NCBI GenBank assembly: GCA_049999725.1
Contig: JBNGIS010016330.1
Span: 15,752-55,843 of the forward strand
Direction: 5' to 3'
DNA length: 40,092 nt
Origin: Haplomitrium mnioides
Taxonomy: Eukaryota > Marchantiophyta > Haplomitriopsida > Calobryales
Positions within the stretch are counted from its first letter, which is position 1. The number at the start of each line of letters is the position of its first letter. The translations under genes were made by a program, and so were the position numbers. The notes beneath the pieces are model-generated. The model was not told the origin of the DNA, searched no databases, and saw only the letters and a program-made list of their open reading frames with translations. Positions 10,980 through 21,979 of the stretch are shown here, piece by piece.

Positions 10980-11004
10980 AACAACGCTACTTTGAACCAG
11001 GAAC
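10980..11004 (+). repeat. Left TIR of DNA transposon copy 1
   Basis: Begins AACAACGCTACTTTGAACC; one base shorter than the other three ends (a base is missing after AACAAC). A weaker direct repeat of the same motif follows at once (CGCTACTCAAAACAAAAAC). Preceded by the duplicate TATG at 10976-10979. Confidence 0.8.
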
Positions 11005-12576
11005 ACGCTACTCAAAACAAAAACTTTTTTTATAGGAAAAGTTGTGGTTTTTTAGCTCAAAAAAAAATAGCGAGGTTATTTTTGAAAACAAAAAGTATGT
11101 GAGTTTTTGAGGTTCATTTTTAGCCGTTTCAACAAGGATGTTAGAGCGAAAGTAAATTTCATTATGCAAAATCAAGCAATATTCTAAGTTTTTATGAAAA
11201 TATTGGAAAACTCAAAATCGATAAAAAGCATAAAAATTATAGTAAGTTTTTACAAGAAAATTGCATTTATCATTGATTGCGATTCGAAGCCCAAAAACTG
11301 AAATACACATAAAAAAAACTATTTTGAAATATGTTTGGTTGCACAAACTCTATGTGCGCATAGACATGATGCTCTTTGAAACACTTTTTTGGAAAACAAA
11401 TTACAAAAGATGAGGATAATGCCAAAGCAGACTAGAAGTCAAGGGAATGAGCTTGCAATCGTAGACACTAAAACCAACAAAACGAAACATTGTATGGATT
11501 TAGGAGCTCTATTTTCAAGTTCAAGTATGAAAGAACCTTTCATTTGTAGCTGAAAATCCATACAAACAAAAGTTTAAGTATGTTTAATAAAAAGGTTTAA
11601 CCATTTTAAAATGTTTTATAATTCAACAAAACATATACACAAAGCAGTCATAGATCAGAATCAAAAACGCAGTGGCCAAGGAGATTGAATTAAAAGTGTA
11701 AACAAGAAACATCTCCAAGGTTTTCACTTGATTCTACCAAACAAAGGTTTTGAGTTCTACAAAAGATTCTATAACTAGTGTAGAAACTAAGTTCTAACCG
11801 GTAGTTTTTGTATGTAGAAGCTTGAGGGTTGTATATAAGAAGTAGAACGTGTGGAAGGCTTGGACTTCTATCACAAAGTCTATGCGCGCAAAGGAATCCA
11901 AGCTCAATATTTGAACACTCCACTCTAAAGTCTATATGCGCATAGGAATCTGAACTCACCATCTGAACACTCCACAACAAAGAATATCAAGAACCTAGGT
12001 TTTAAGTTGCGTATGAGAGTTTTTGCACATACGACGTTTTGACTTGGGAATCAAAGTCTATGCGCCCATAGGCTTCAGACTTCTACTACCAAGGATTTAG
12101 ACGCTAAAGGTTATATTTTTTGCAACAAACTCTATGTACACTAAAGATTTTGTTTTCTGATTTGGAATCTAAAATCAAAATGGGCCAAAACTCTACATCT
12201 GAGTCAAAGCGCGCCGAAGGTTTCCAGTTTAACATTTAAGTCTATAGAAGCAAAAGATAGGTAGTGAATTTGGGTAGATGCTTTAGCAATACAATAGTCT
12301 TAAACTCTTATAGCAAGCACTAAACTAGGAAAGAACATAATTACATTTTTTATAATAAAATATTTTACAAACCAAATGAAAATATTAGCTAAAGATTCAA
12401 GCTTCATTTACAAAAAAAAAACATTCAACTTGGAATGATTTACACTAAAAAGTTCACGGTGGCAGAAAAAATCAACAACTTTTATTCACAACATTCTCAC
12501 GTATTTTGTAAAACAATAATCTTTAATTACAATATAATTGAAAGTACACAATATACAATGAAATTCCTAAATTACT
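11005..12576. other. Left subterminal noncoding region of copy 1
   Basis: No protein pattern on either strand. It is collinear with 21980-23937 of copy 2. It contains scattered palindromic motifs: CTATGTGCGCATAG near 11350, CTATGCGCGCAAAG near 11880, CTATATGCGCATAG near 11932 and CTATGCGCCCATAG near 12058. The minus-strand gene ends at 12577, so its 3' UTR and polyadenylation site must lie here. No clear terminator signal. Confidence 0.6.
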
Positions 12577-14453
12577 TTAGTCACTCATCTCGATTCCTTT
12601 GGATTCAGCTTCAGAAGATTCATCGAGATCTACTTGATCTGTCTTAATGTTAATAACAGTGATCGAATCTCTTTCAAACATATCAGAATTGATTGCTTTT
12701 TGTTTTTCATACTCAAATAGCTTTGATTTAATAGTAGCTAGAGTGGTTTTTCCCAATTAGTCTTTTTGTGTAAGAAGAAAATCAAAAGATAGAATCATAA
12801 TTTGTGTCACTTCAAGTACATCAATATGCAACTTGGATTTGCATTTCCCTTTTGTTGATGTTATTTTCTCTAAGAAGTGTTGTCCAGAAAATACATTCTC
12901 AGCCTTCTAAGCAAACCATTGAACACGTACTCGTTTTGGGTTTGGAGGTTCTTCCTCATCAAATGACAATGCTTAGAGGACTTTGGAAACCAAAAATGGG
13001 ATGCCTTTTGGATCCAAATATGCAACAACACAAATAAACATTCTAGCTTTCATCTCATGTAGATTGCCAAATTTGTGCCGTATCAGGCATTGTGAGCAAG
13101 AGTCCCTTCTCGTGGTCTAGGTGATCTATCATGGATTGCTCCACATATAGAAAGTATTTGTTGCACTAGAGTATCTTCTTCTGTCTGTTGAGCATCAAGC
13201 TGAGAACCTAGACGAACATTTTGAGAATCATTACAAGTGTTTGACAGATGTGAAGGTGGAAAGGTGAATTATGCTTTGATTCCTCATCTTTTTTTTTTCA
13301 AGGATGAAGGCCGCAATCTTTTGTTAAGCAAGAAGAAATTCATTCCACCATTGAATATCAGAATCTGTAAAGAACTTGTAGCAAATCTCACTTGTATTGT
13401 CCCTTATTACAAAGACCACTTTCTCGGCATCAACTTCTCTTTCTTCCTTTTAAGGTTGTTTGATTTCAAAATATGCCTTGAGAGGAATCAATATTGAACT
13501 TAAGATTTCTCTGTCCACTTTAGGTAGGCACTTGAGTTGACAAATACCATTTGGAGGTAGCCAAAATTCATTTATTGAAGACTGTTTGCTCCAAATCTTT
13601 GCCTTGAAGTCATTCAATTGGAACTTGAATTGTTGATTGAAGATAATATTATGTATTTTTTGAACTAGAGAGGGACATTGTTGTAGAAATATTTTGAAAT
13701 CCTAAGTTTCCATCAAAAGAGTTACTTGAGGCTCAAGATTATACGATAATTGTAGCGCCTCGCTAAGACTCGTAATCGTGAAAGCTTTGACATGTTTCAA
13801 ACGTTTCAAGAATGGGTGCAAGATTTGATTGATTTGATCATGAGTATGGCCAACCATGAGAAATCCCTCCTTGATTTTTTGAAAAACATTCTTGGCAATA
13901 AGAAGACTAAGATATCCAAAAAAGATAGAATTCTTATTCTCTCGTGTCGGGTTGTCCAAATGAAGATACAAAGTTGCAGAAAATCCTCCTTCAAAGTCAC
14001 ATAGTATTTTAATGAGCACAGTAATTGTCAATTTAGAATCACTTCTTAAGTTTTTGTAGGTTAAGAAGACTCTTTAAGAAAGAGCATGATGGAATATCAA
14101 CGCACCAACAACATGCACAACCACCAAACAATCTTTATCAATGTTTTTTGGTAGCAAAGGCTAGTGTGGAATAAGAATTGTCTTCTGATCCATTCAATCA
14201 ATGACAATTCCCAAATACTTTTGACCATCGACATAACATTTTCTTCGATGGTTTGCAAGTTTTGTTCTTTCTTTCATTTGTTGGTCACGATGAAGAAACA
14301 ATTGGCGATTATATTTGACTGCATCATCACAAAGCACAAAAGACAATAAAGTGGTTTTTTAAAACATGTGTCGTTGTTTCAAACCTCAAAAGACAACCTT
14401 ATGTGCTAAAAATTTTAAATTCATCTTAAACAAATGTTGGATTGGTAGAAGTG

Positions 14454-14917
14454 AAAATTTATGAAAAGGTTAAAAATAAACTTTAGGTTATTTAAATAAA
14501 GGAGATTTTGAATGACATTCACAAAAAGTAAAATTTATGAAAAGGTTAAAAATAAACTTTAGGTTATTTAAATAAAGGAGATTTTGAATGACATTCACAA
14601 AAAGTAAAATTTATGAAAAGGTTAAAAATAAACTTTAGGTTATTTAAATAAAGGAGATTTTGAATGACATTCACAAAAAGTAAAATTTATGAAAAGGTTA
14701 AAAATAAACTTTAGGTTATTTAAATAAAGGAGATTTTGAATGACATTCACAAAAAGTAAAATTTATGAANNNNNNNNNNNNNNNNNNNNNNNNNNNNNNN
14801 NNNNNNNNNNNNNNNNNNNNNNNNNNNNNNNNNNNNNNNNNNNNNNNNNNNNNNNNNNNNNNNNNNNNNTTAGGTTATTTAAATAAAGGAGATTTTGAAT
14901 GACATTCACAAAAAGTA
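14454..14917. repeat. 76-bp tandem repeat interrupted by assembly gap
   Basis: Unit starts of AAAATTTATGAAAAGG are at 14454, 14530, 14606, 14682 and 14758, an exact 76-bp period, and the visible units are identical. The array enters the gap and resumes at 14870-14917. It lies in a probable intron of the DUF7869-like gene. Copy 2 of the transposon lacks this segment altogether. Confidence 0.95.
14770..14869. other. Assembly gap (100 N)
   Basis: Exactly 100 N, a conventional placeholder length, inside a perfect tandem array. The real length is unknown and the array is probably longer than shown. Any reading frame across it is meaningless. Confidence 0.98.
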
Positions 14918-17281
14918 CTTGTGTTTGACTTGAAATAAACAAAAGATTTGAAAGAAGAAAAGCATAATTTGCTAACAAAAGGACACAAACTAGAGCTATA
15001 ATTTCAAGAGTTGCTTGGACCCTTTGTTCGCAAAGGATTAAAAAAATAATAATAGATCTTCTGTGCATATAGGATCAATGGAGACAACAACTGATTGTAT
15101 GCGCGCATGAGACCAAAAGCAACAACAGCAATATCTGAGGTTGCTTTGACTGTTGTCGCTATTGGTTTTGAAAGAAATAAGAACAAAACCTATGTGCGCA
15201 TAGGATTTGCAAACAACAAAACGATTCTTGCTATAGTTTATCTATCAAATGGCTCTTTATTCAAAGCAACAAAAGGAAAATTTGCTGCAAGGCTATAGTC
15301 ACCACCAACAATCAGATCCATTTCCCCACTTTATTCGACTAAACACAAGGTTTAGATTCAAACTAAAAACATCAGACCCTATATGAGCATAGATTTTCTT
15401 CTCACAACTCAAGTTAGTAAGAAATACTCGACACAAATCTTGAATATCCTTTAGCACTAAGTTGAGAAAACAAAACATCTTTAGAACTAAGTTAGAGTCT
15501 CAAAAAAGAGCATTCATTAACCAACGTTTCAAAAGAGAAGAAATTTGTTACCTTTGTCAGACTCCAAGACGGATTTTTCTCACAATGATTTTATTTCTTT
15601 GTATGTTTTACAAACATCAAATTTATTGTGTTTTGGAATTTTTACATTTGGGAAATATGTTCTCCAATGTCTTGTGAAACTTGAGAAACTTAGAATACAG
15701 TCGGGATCTTTCTCCTTCAAATAAGTTGTGTAGTAGTCATAAACTTCCCATTTTGTAAAATTATTGGGCAAGTTATAAACTTCATGAGTGGGCATTCTCT
15801 CGCAGTATCCCTGAAAAAAGCTATCCATTCACTCACGTACAAATACTCCTTTAGCATATAATTCTCTTTTTCCAAAAATACCTCTAGGATCTACATTTTT
15901 GAGATTTTGAATCCTTTGGATTCTATCATTCCTTACTGATAATATTAATTTGAGGGTTGTTCTACAAACAATGGTACCGGCAAGCATAGTAAACCGATTG
16001 TCCAAATTAGAGTCTTTTCTTGGTATTCTCTTTTTGCAATATGATGTTTCGATTCTTCATGCTTTGTCAAAAATATGTTTCTCTCACAGTTTTCAAAAAA
16101 TCTGTCTTACACAACAACAAGCAATTATTTCGACAACATAAAATTCTCTTCAATTTAGAAATTGACATTGGATCAAGTTTTTTCTTTACAAACCTCTTGT
16201 CATGATGGACTTTCCATAAAGAATTTTCCCGTAAGGTGTTTATCTTTTTGGGTTTTGGCCCAAAAAAAGAATTCTTATATTGTGCTGATCAATTATGTCT
16301 ATAGGCAAATCCAGCCATCAGAGTTAATTCATTGTTCTAAAGATCTTGATCATCATCATAAACACTGTTTGTTACTTCGCAATAAATTTTTGAATGATGA
16401 GGTCCTCATTGAGGATTAAGAGAACTGCACCATGCCAAAATAGAATCTTCATCAATATCTAGAACATTAGAAAATGTTTTTTGTAGCATAATCAGTGCCT
16501 TTAGCAATAACTCCAACAAAATATTGATTGATTAAGACTCTTTGCTAGAACCATTTCCCAAACTGTCGTCTGAAGACTCCTCCAAAAGAATTTGATTTAA
16601 TTCAGATTTCCCAATCTCATTGCAAGGCCCAACTTGAATTGAAAGCACTCGTTGTTTGAGTGGTGCTATCGAGTACAACAATCCATCATCACAATTTAAA
16701 CCGTCCATTGATTCCATGCATTTTTTGTTTTGGAAAACAATATTTTGACCTTGAAATTTGAGGTCTCCTACAGATGAGGACAAAGAAAGGTCCACAATCG
16801 TCTAGAAATTCTGAGTTGAACGTCTTTCTTCTTATTTGTTGGAGATGTCAAAAGAAAGATTCAACTTTGACCGCTTGATTGGCAATAAAGATCTTGTGCT
16901 TGCAAAAGGTTGTTTCTTCAATTCTCCGCAAGCACTAGGTTTCCTTTTTGATCCTTTGTGTGCAAGTTGTTCACTGCTTAATTCTATGCACGCATTAGAT
17001 TCACTCCTTGACCATATGCGCACATAGAGTTCAATCCCTGATCTTTTTCGCGTATAGGGTTCACATTCTCAATCTTCTTGAGCAGAGCCATCTGATTTAA
17101 TAGAAGCTATCTTTTTCACCAATATAATTTCCATTACACTTGATGCTTTTGGTAGTCCATCGCTTACCTCCAAAGAATTGTGGTTGGAACAAATCTCTAG
17201 TTGGCGGTTAAAAGTGACACTTTTCTGTGAACATGAATCCTAGAATTCTAACCTCTTCTTGCCTTTAAAATCTCTAGCCAT

Positions 17282-17743
17282 TGATAAAGCTTACTAAAAA
17301 TCAGCTATTTGAAGAAACTATTTTATCAAATATTGTCAACCTCTTACAGCCAATCTAAAACAAGTGTTTTGAAAGAAAATTTTGCAAAACAACAAAATTG
17401 TGACTTTGTTATGAAGAAAATGAAAAAAAGAAATTGGAAAGATGAAAATAAGCAATGCTTTATATACTTACCTTTTTTTTTTTGCACCATACAAACCTAC
17501 GTGTCAAGAGCTCTGCGAATCATTTTTTGGCGTGAAAAGGCATTTTTTGAAATCTAAATATAAAAGAAATGACAATGGAAACTTTCTTTCCATTGTCGCA
17601 AGTTCACTTTCTAGTTTTGTTTTCTTGCCATTGCCATTTTTCCAATTTCCTTTTATATTGCCATTTTTAGCCTTTTGGTTTTCGTGAACTTTTGTTCGTC
17701 ACATTTTTGCCCTCAATCTTTACTCATTTTCACTTTTTGAAAA
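17282..17743. promoter_or_regulatory. Divergent promoter spacer, copy 1
   Basis: 462 bp between the two start codons. A minus-facing TATA box (GTATATAAAGC, 17457-17467) and a plus-facing one (TATAAAA, 17559-17565) are both conserved in copy 2 (26674-26683 and 26772-26778). The TATA-to-ATG distances are about 180 bp on each side. The conservation in position supports real core promoters driving the two genes together. Confidence 0.65.
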
Positions 17744-18235
17744 ATGACATCATAAGTCTATGTTTTCAAACTTGCTAAAGCCATACAGGTATTTGGATGC
17801 TCTCAAGGTTCTCAAGCCACAAAAACTAGACTCAGAGTGGCTAGCTAATTGTGGATCATTGAAAGACATTGATCAACACCTTTACGTTTATGCTGGTGAA
17901 GGTGAGAAATATAACTTGGGCATGTTTGTCCAAATAATGATGATTAGATAGGGGTAGCAAGCCAACATCGGGTTGCTTGTGCAATTACATGATAGCATTA
18001 CGCTGTACAAGGCCCAACGCAAATAATATTCCTTTGTGGACATAAACTAGAGGGACATCTTCTGAAAGCATCTATAGATTGCTAAAGACAATGGCTTTGT
18101 CTAAGAAAAAAACAAACGAGAAAGTAAAATTCTACAAAACAACAAAATTTTGACTTTGTTGTGAAGAAAATGAAAAAAAAAAGTTAGAAAGATGAAAACA
18201 AACGATTTTTTATATACTAACCTTTTTTTTTACTG

Positions 18236-18440
18236 ACTTGGAGCTCATTGCACGCATGGGCTCCTAAGTCCTTGCGAGCAAGGACTCGCTAGTCTTTGGG
18301 AGCATGGACTCCAGAGTTTCTGCTTGCCTTGACTCCAAAGTCCATGTGCGCATGAACTCCCTAGTCCATGCTTGAAGGAACTTGCTAGCCGGAGGGCTTG
18401 GACTCCTAAGACCATGCACTCATAGACTTCTTAGTCTTTT
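18236..18440. repeat. Palindrome cluster, intron 1, copy 1
   Basis: Degenerate units of about 24-30 bp resembling AGTCCATGCGCGCATGGACT followed by a short T/C/A linker, for example TTGCGAGCAAGGACTC and AAGTCCATGTGCGCATGAAC near 18338-18357. Each unit is close to self-complementary. Equivalent to the cluster at 27358-27575. Confidence 0.8.
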
Positions 18441-20084
18441 TTTAGCTAAGACTGAATGTTTAGTATATTTTTACTTTTTTTTAAAACCTAGAGTTTTTTT
18501 GTTAAACATGTTTGATTTTTTTTTTTAATTTTGTTTTTCACTTCACTCAATTTTTAGCGGACTTTGTGGATGCCTACCCAAACGCAAAGCGCGTCGAAAG
18601 AAATTTCATCAAGATAGCCATCCAACTGAAATTGCTCAAGCCCAACTAGAGCGTCCATATTCAACAGCTAGTGCCGCATCCAAGAGCATCAACAATGTCA
18701 AGTGGCAGCAACAACAGGACCATCAGTTGCCAAGAAGAGAAAGGCAATGAAGCCAGTCGAGGCTCCAAAAAAGAAGAAACAGACGGTCCTGAACAAGAAA
18801 CATGTTCCAGCTCCAATTATTGAGGAGGAGACGACACCTTCCTCATCTCCCTCAAGGTCATCTTTTGTGGCATCTTCGTCTTCAACTCTGAGTAGTTCAC
18901 AGGAGGAAGCAGAATTGGAGCATGTGCAGGCTCTTGCATCAAGATAAAAAAGGAATTGCACCAGAGGTTGTGAACCTTTCAGGAACGTGAGCAGGTGGAC
19001 CCTCAGATAGTGTTTGAGGAGGATAAATAAAATTTGAGAGTTTGCAATCCAGCGGTGCAGAGTTTGAGAGTAAACCATTACGATTCAGCTGGAGAATTTG
19101 AACCTACCAAAACGTGGAATGGACAACTGGGGGCCATTCCAAATTAGAAGGTTGAATGAAGACTTTGTTGAGCTTCTGGCCCAGAGAATGCTCACTAACA
19201 AATATGCGCACAGTTTTTTCATTGTTGTCATTGACCCGAAGTGCGGGTTAAAGGATAAGTCAGGGTTTGATTTGAGAAACCCTGACAAATATTGTTATGA
19301 GATTGTAAGAGGCAATCATAGTGTTGCCGCAAGCATCTTTAATCACCAAATGCGGAGCGAAGAATCCAGTGTTGTTGCTCTGTAACTGTTATGTTTATAT
19401 GGGTTTAACACCAATAAAGGCCCATATTTTTGCAACAAATGACAATTACAACCAACGATACAAGTTGGAAATGACCTCAATTCAAAAGGTTGAATATTGA
19501 CATCAGAGGTTTGTTGAAGGTGGCATGGTGTCTTCCAAAAAATTAAAATGAGAGTTGGTGTTGGAGACCTTGGAGAATAAGCTGAAGTCGACTCTTGAAA
19601 AGACAGTCACTTTTCAAGACAATTGGTTCCAGCTTGCATTTTGAAGTGGTAAGCTCTAGGATTTACAACAAAGTATTTTTTTAATATGGGAAAAGAACAC
19701 TATGAAGGGCCAGAAGCCGAAGGCTAAAGGTTCCTTGAGAATGGAGGACATTAAGTAGACACCTTGGAGGTCCTTTTAAGGTCTTCCAGATGAAATTAAA
19801 ATCTTAGTTTTGAAAAGTGTTGAAGTTGTAGAACCTTCGATTAAGGAGATGTCTTGAAAATTAGAGAGACATAAGGCTTTGGCGGTAATGGTCAAGTCTT
19901 TTTGCTCGGAGGTGTATTGCAAAACTTGGGAGGAAGCAAGGATGGAGTATCCCATCCACACTAAAGAGTCCAAGACGTCATGGTTTTATTCAAGTTTTGA
20001 GAAATTGTTGGTAAGTGTCTTTTTTTTTCTATACTGATTCGTAATTTTATTTCAACTTGCTTCTAAGGGTTTGAGAGTTCATGT

Positions 20085-20292
20085 TGGCCTTGACTATCTA
20101 GAGTCTATGCATGCATGGACTTAAGAGTCCAGACGCTCAGGGACTCAATAGTTCGTGCGTGCCTTGACTTGAGAGTCTATACGCGCATGGGATCTCGAGA
20201 GTCCATGCTCACAGTGACTCGTGAGTTTATGCTTGCTTAGAGTCCCTACTCCATTCGCGCATGGACTCTCAAGTCCATGCGCACCTAGAAAC
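20085..20292. repeat. Palindrome cluster, intron 2, copy 1
   Basis: About eight units, such as GAGTCTATGCATGCATGGAC at 20100-20119 and GAGTCTATACGCGCATGGG near 20172. It lies between the donor at 20011 and the acceptor TTATAG at 20366. Equivalent to the cluster at 29230-29525. Confidence 0.8.
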
Positions 20293-20918
20293 TTTGTCTC
20301 TCCTTATCTTGTACTCAAAGTTTCTCTTATTGTTTTAGTTTAATTTGGTTGTTTGTTTTTTTATAGGGCGACAAAGTTTTCAAACGGCAGCTGGCCAGAA
20401 AATTTGCGGCTATTGCAAGAGGGCAAAAGAAATTGGGGGTTGAAGAAGCCTCCGCTGATGAAGATCAATCCCCTACTCTTGTCTCCTACCCCCATGTTTT
20501 TCTGCTTCACTTCTAAAAAGCAAGAGAGTGGAAGCAAGACTATTAAATGAAACTTGCTTCCAACAGAAGCAAGTTCTGATGAGCAACACAAGGACTTACT
20601 TTCCTTTGTTGATGGACTCAATGTGGTACATCATCAAGTCCACGGGGAGTCTAGTACTTGACAGTTAAAGATTTTAGTAAAACCAAGATGTTTCACTTTA
20701 GCCATTGCTGATATTTCTTACGATTAAAACCTTAAGAAATGTAAGCATGATGATTCAGAACCGTTTACAAAGGACAATATTTTTGACATGGTTTCTTCTT
20801 TTGTAGCTGCTACTACTACGGAGTTTTGGTCTTTTGTAACTATCCACTCCTCTCAATAGTTTAGCATTGTTGAGGACGCTTTGTTGGAGGTTTGTTGTGC
20901 CATCGACCACAATGTTTG

Positions 20919-21438
20919 GTAAGTTGTTTTTTATTTTTCTCTAGCTCAAAGTTCCTGCATGTGACAACCTCAACATTCCAAGCACTTCTAAGCTTTACCA
21001 TTCTAAGTGCAAAGTTTCTTTGACAGTTTCTATGTGCATGAGCTTTAAGATTACGCTTCAGAGTTCCAATGTGTTTAAGCATATTTTTTAGTTGAATATG
21101 TTTCTGATAAAATTTGAATGTTTTCATCAACTTGTGAAATGAATGATATCTTGGTTAGTTTTTGAAATATTTAACAATGAATGACATATTTATTTTGTAT
21201 ATTTTTTGTTCAGTGATGCTCATGTTTTTTAAAGAAGAAATTAAGAAAGAAATTTCGATTATATTCTCATAAGAAGATTTGTTTTGAATATATTGTGAAC
21301 TTGAAATAAGCAATTTTGATATATAAAATTACATTTCTTTTTGCAAACAGGCATTACTATCGTCAAATTGATAAATTTGGATGCTAAAATTTCAAAGTTG
21401 ATTTTTGAGAATGAAAAATGAAACAAGAACCAAGTAGT
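20919..21438. other. Right subterminal noncoding region of copy 1
   Basis: AT-rich, no protein pattern. Collinear with 31320-31707 of copy 2 from about 21060 on (shared ATAAAATTTGAATGTT and TATTTAACAA). A join near 20940 marks loss of the last methyltransferase exon. Confidence 0.6.
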
Positions 21439-21464
21439 GGTTCTTGGTTCAAAGTAATGGTTGT
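21439..21464 (-). repeat. Right TIR of DNA transposon copy 1
   Basis: Reverse complement reads AACAACCATTACTTTGAACC then AAGAAC. Just inside it CAAGAACC and GGTTCTTG (21423-21445) form a small hairpin. Followed by the duplicate TATG at 21465-21468. Confidence 0.8.
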
Positions 21465-21894
21465 TTATGGCTCTACTGTTATATAAATATAGGAAGAGTA
21501 CTAGGCAAACACTAACTAGTACTTTTTCTAACCATGCAGAGATCATAGCATTGTATGAGGCTAGTAGGGAGTGTATTTGGCTGAGGAAGATGAGTGATCA
21601 TGTAAGTGTACATGCTGATTTGTTTTGCTTGATTAATCCTATTGTTTTGTACAAGGATAATTTGGCATGTGTTGAACATGCTTCCAAGGGATTTATTAAA
21701 GAGATTGTATCAAGCACATTGCGCCCAAATTCTTCTTTACTCATGAGCAAGATGATGATGCTATTTATGTGCAAGTCAATACAAGCAAGGAAAATCAAGC
21801 TGATTTTTTTATGAAGGCTTTGACTCCAGCTTTTCATCGGCTACACTATGACGACATTGGTCTACGACAACTATCTCGACTCTTGGACATTTGA
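21465..21894 (+). pseudogene. Ty1/copia RNase H, C-terminal piece
   Basis: C-terminal half of copia RNase H: GSTVI, a frame change, then STRQTLTSTFSNHAEIIALY, EASRECIWLRKM, VLYKDNLACVEHASKGFIK, another frame change, APKFFFTHEQDDD, KENQADFFMKALTPAFHRL and GLRQLSRL, ending at TGA 21892-21894. This is the standard end of a copia polyprotein. It is the right-hand flank of DNA transposon copy 1 and continues the frame started at 10927-10979. Frameshifts near 21487 and 21700 show it is dead. Confidence 0.88.
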
Positions 21895-21953
21895 CATGAT
21901 ATTATTACTATTATTATTATTATTTTCCCTTATTATAATTCATCTTTGTTTTT
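21895..21953 (+). other. Copia 3' UTR, first part, with ATT microsatellite
   Basis: Short untranslated stretch after the copia stop, including an ATT run (about 21901-21922). Ends in TTTT (21950-21953), the target duplicate of DNA transposon copy 2, and resumes at 31738. Confidence 0.65.
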
Positions 21954-21979
21954 AACAACTGCTACTTTGAACCAGGAAC
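21954..21979 (+). repeat. Left TIR of DNA transposon copy 2
   Basis: AACAACTGCTACTTTGAACC then AGGAAC. As in copy 1, a weaker copy of the motif follows directly (GACTACTCAAAGCAAGAACC). Confidence 0.82.

Larger units (their letters stand above)
12577..17281 (-). pseudogene. DUF7869-like gene, copy 1 (candidate transposase)
   Basis: Multi-exon gene from the ATG at 17281 (MARDFKGKKRLEF, then TAG) to the TAA at 12577. Order: a basic and Ser-rich N terminus (17281-16530); ILSVRNDRIQRIQNL and a region with YNLPNNFTKWEVYDYY, HWRTYFPNVKIPKHNKF and a CKTYKE remnant of a C..C motif (16010-15580); an intron-like gap with a 76-bp minisatellite; then the core from about 14345: RRKCYVDGQKYLGIVID, MDQKTILIPH, YLHLDNPTRENKNSIFFGYL and GFLMVGHTHDQINQILH (14280-13790). 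The C terminus is lysine-rich, then acidic (LDESSEAESK). These hallmarks match the family I remember as DUF7869; its fold and activity are not known to me. The conserved D, D-N and H.H..I pattern could be a DDE/RNase H-like catalytic core (inference). Many stops and frameshifts. Confidence 0.72.
17744..20918 (+). pseudogene. ParB-like / DNA methyltransferase gene, copy 1 (3' truncated)
   Basis: Exon 1 starts at the ATG at 17744 and, after an early stop and frameshift, reads DIDQHLYVYAGEGEKYNLG. A spacer with palindromes follows. Exon 2 starts near 18558 after TTTTTAG (ADFVDAYPNAKRVERNFIK), continues through a Lys-rich, then Ser-rich linker, then a ParB/sulfiredoxin-like region at 19098-19385: MDNWGPFQIRRLNEDFVELL, a beta strand FFIVVIDPK, and YEIVRGNHSVAAS, comparable to the G-x-R/H-x-x-A box of ParB. 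Exon 2 ends at GTAAGT (20011). Exon 3 (20367-20918) has FKRQLARKFAAIARGQKK and methyltransferase motif IV as ADISY (20707-20721), then EFWSFVTIHSS. A GTAAGTTG donor follows, but the motif I exon present in copy 2 is deleted. Dead gene. Confidence 0.68.
10980..21464. mobile_element. Large TIR DNA transposon, copy 1 (10,485 bp as assembled)
   Basis: Terminal inverted repeats of about 25 bp (10980-11004 and 21439-21464) with flanking 4-bp duplicates TATG (10976-10979 and 21465-21468). The insertion splits a copia RNase H frame exactly. Inside, two genes point away from a 462-bp spacer at 17282-17743: a DUF7869-like gene on the minus strand and a ParB-methyltransferase gene on the plus strand. 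Palindrome clusters lie in introns and flanks. Compared with copy 2 it retains the DUF7869 core but lacks about 1.1 kb carrying the last methyltransferase exon (join near 20940). True length is unknown because of the N gap. I do not recognise the superfamily. Confidence 0.82.

Noticed and set aside
11690-11980. 96-codon minus-strand frame in the left subterminal region of copy 1
   Set aside because: The matching stretch of copy 2 is interrupted and rearranged, and the frame includes palindromic repeat units.
14454-14917. Regular repeats considered as a CRISPR array
   Set aside because: Units are contiguous and identical with no variable spacers; the host is a plant.
14763-15068. 101-codon minus-strand open frame
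   Set aside because: It reads through the 100-N gap, so the frame is an artefact.
15004-15298. Opposed open frames with Ala/Lys-rich product near 15095
   Set aside because: Intron-like sequence with palindromic motifs; copy 2 (24300-24530) does not keep either frame.
17309-17687. Plus-strand frames in the divergent spacer
   Set aside because: They overlap conserved TATA boxes, have low-complexity Phe-rich sequence, and the frames are not kept in copy 2.
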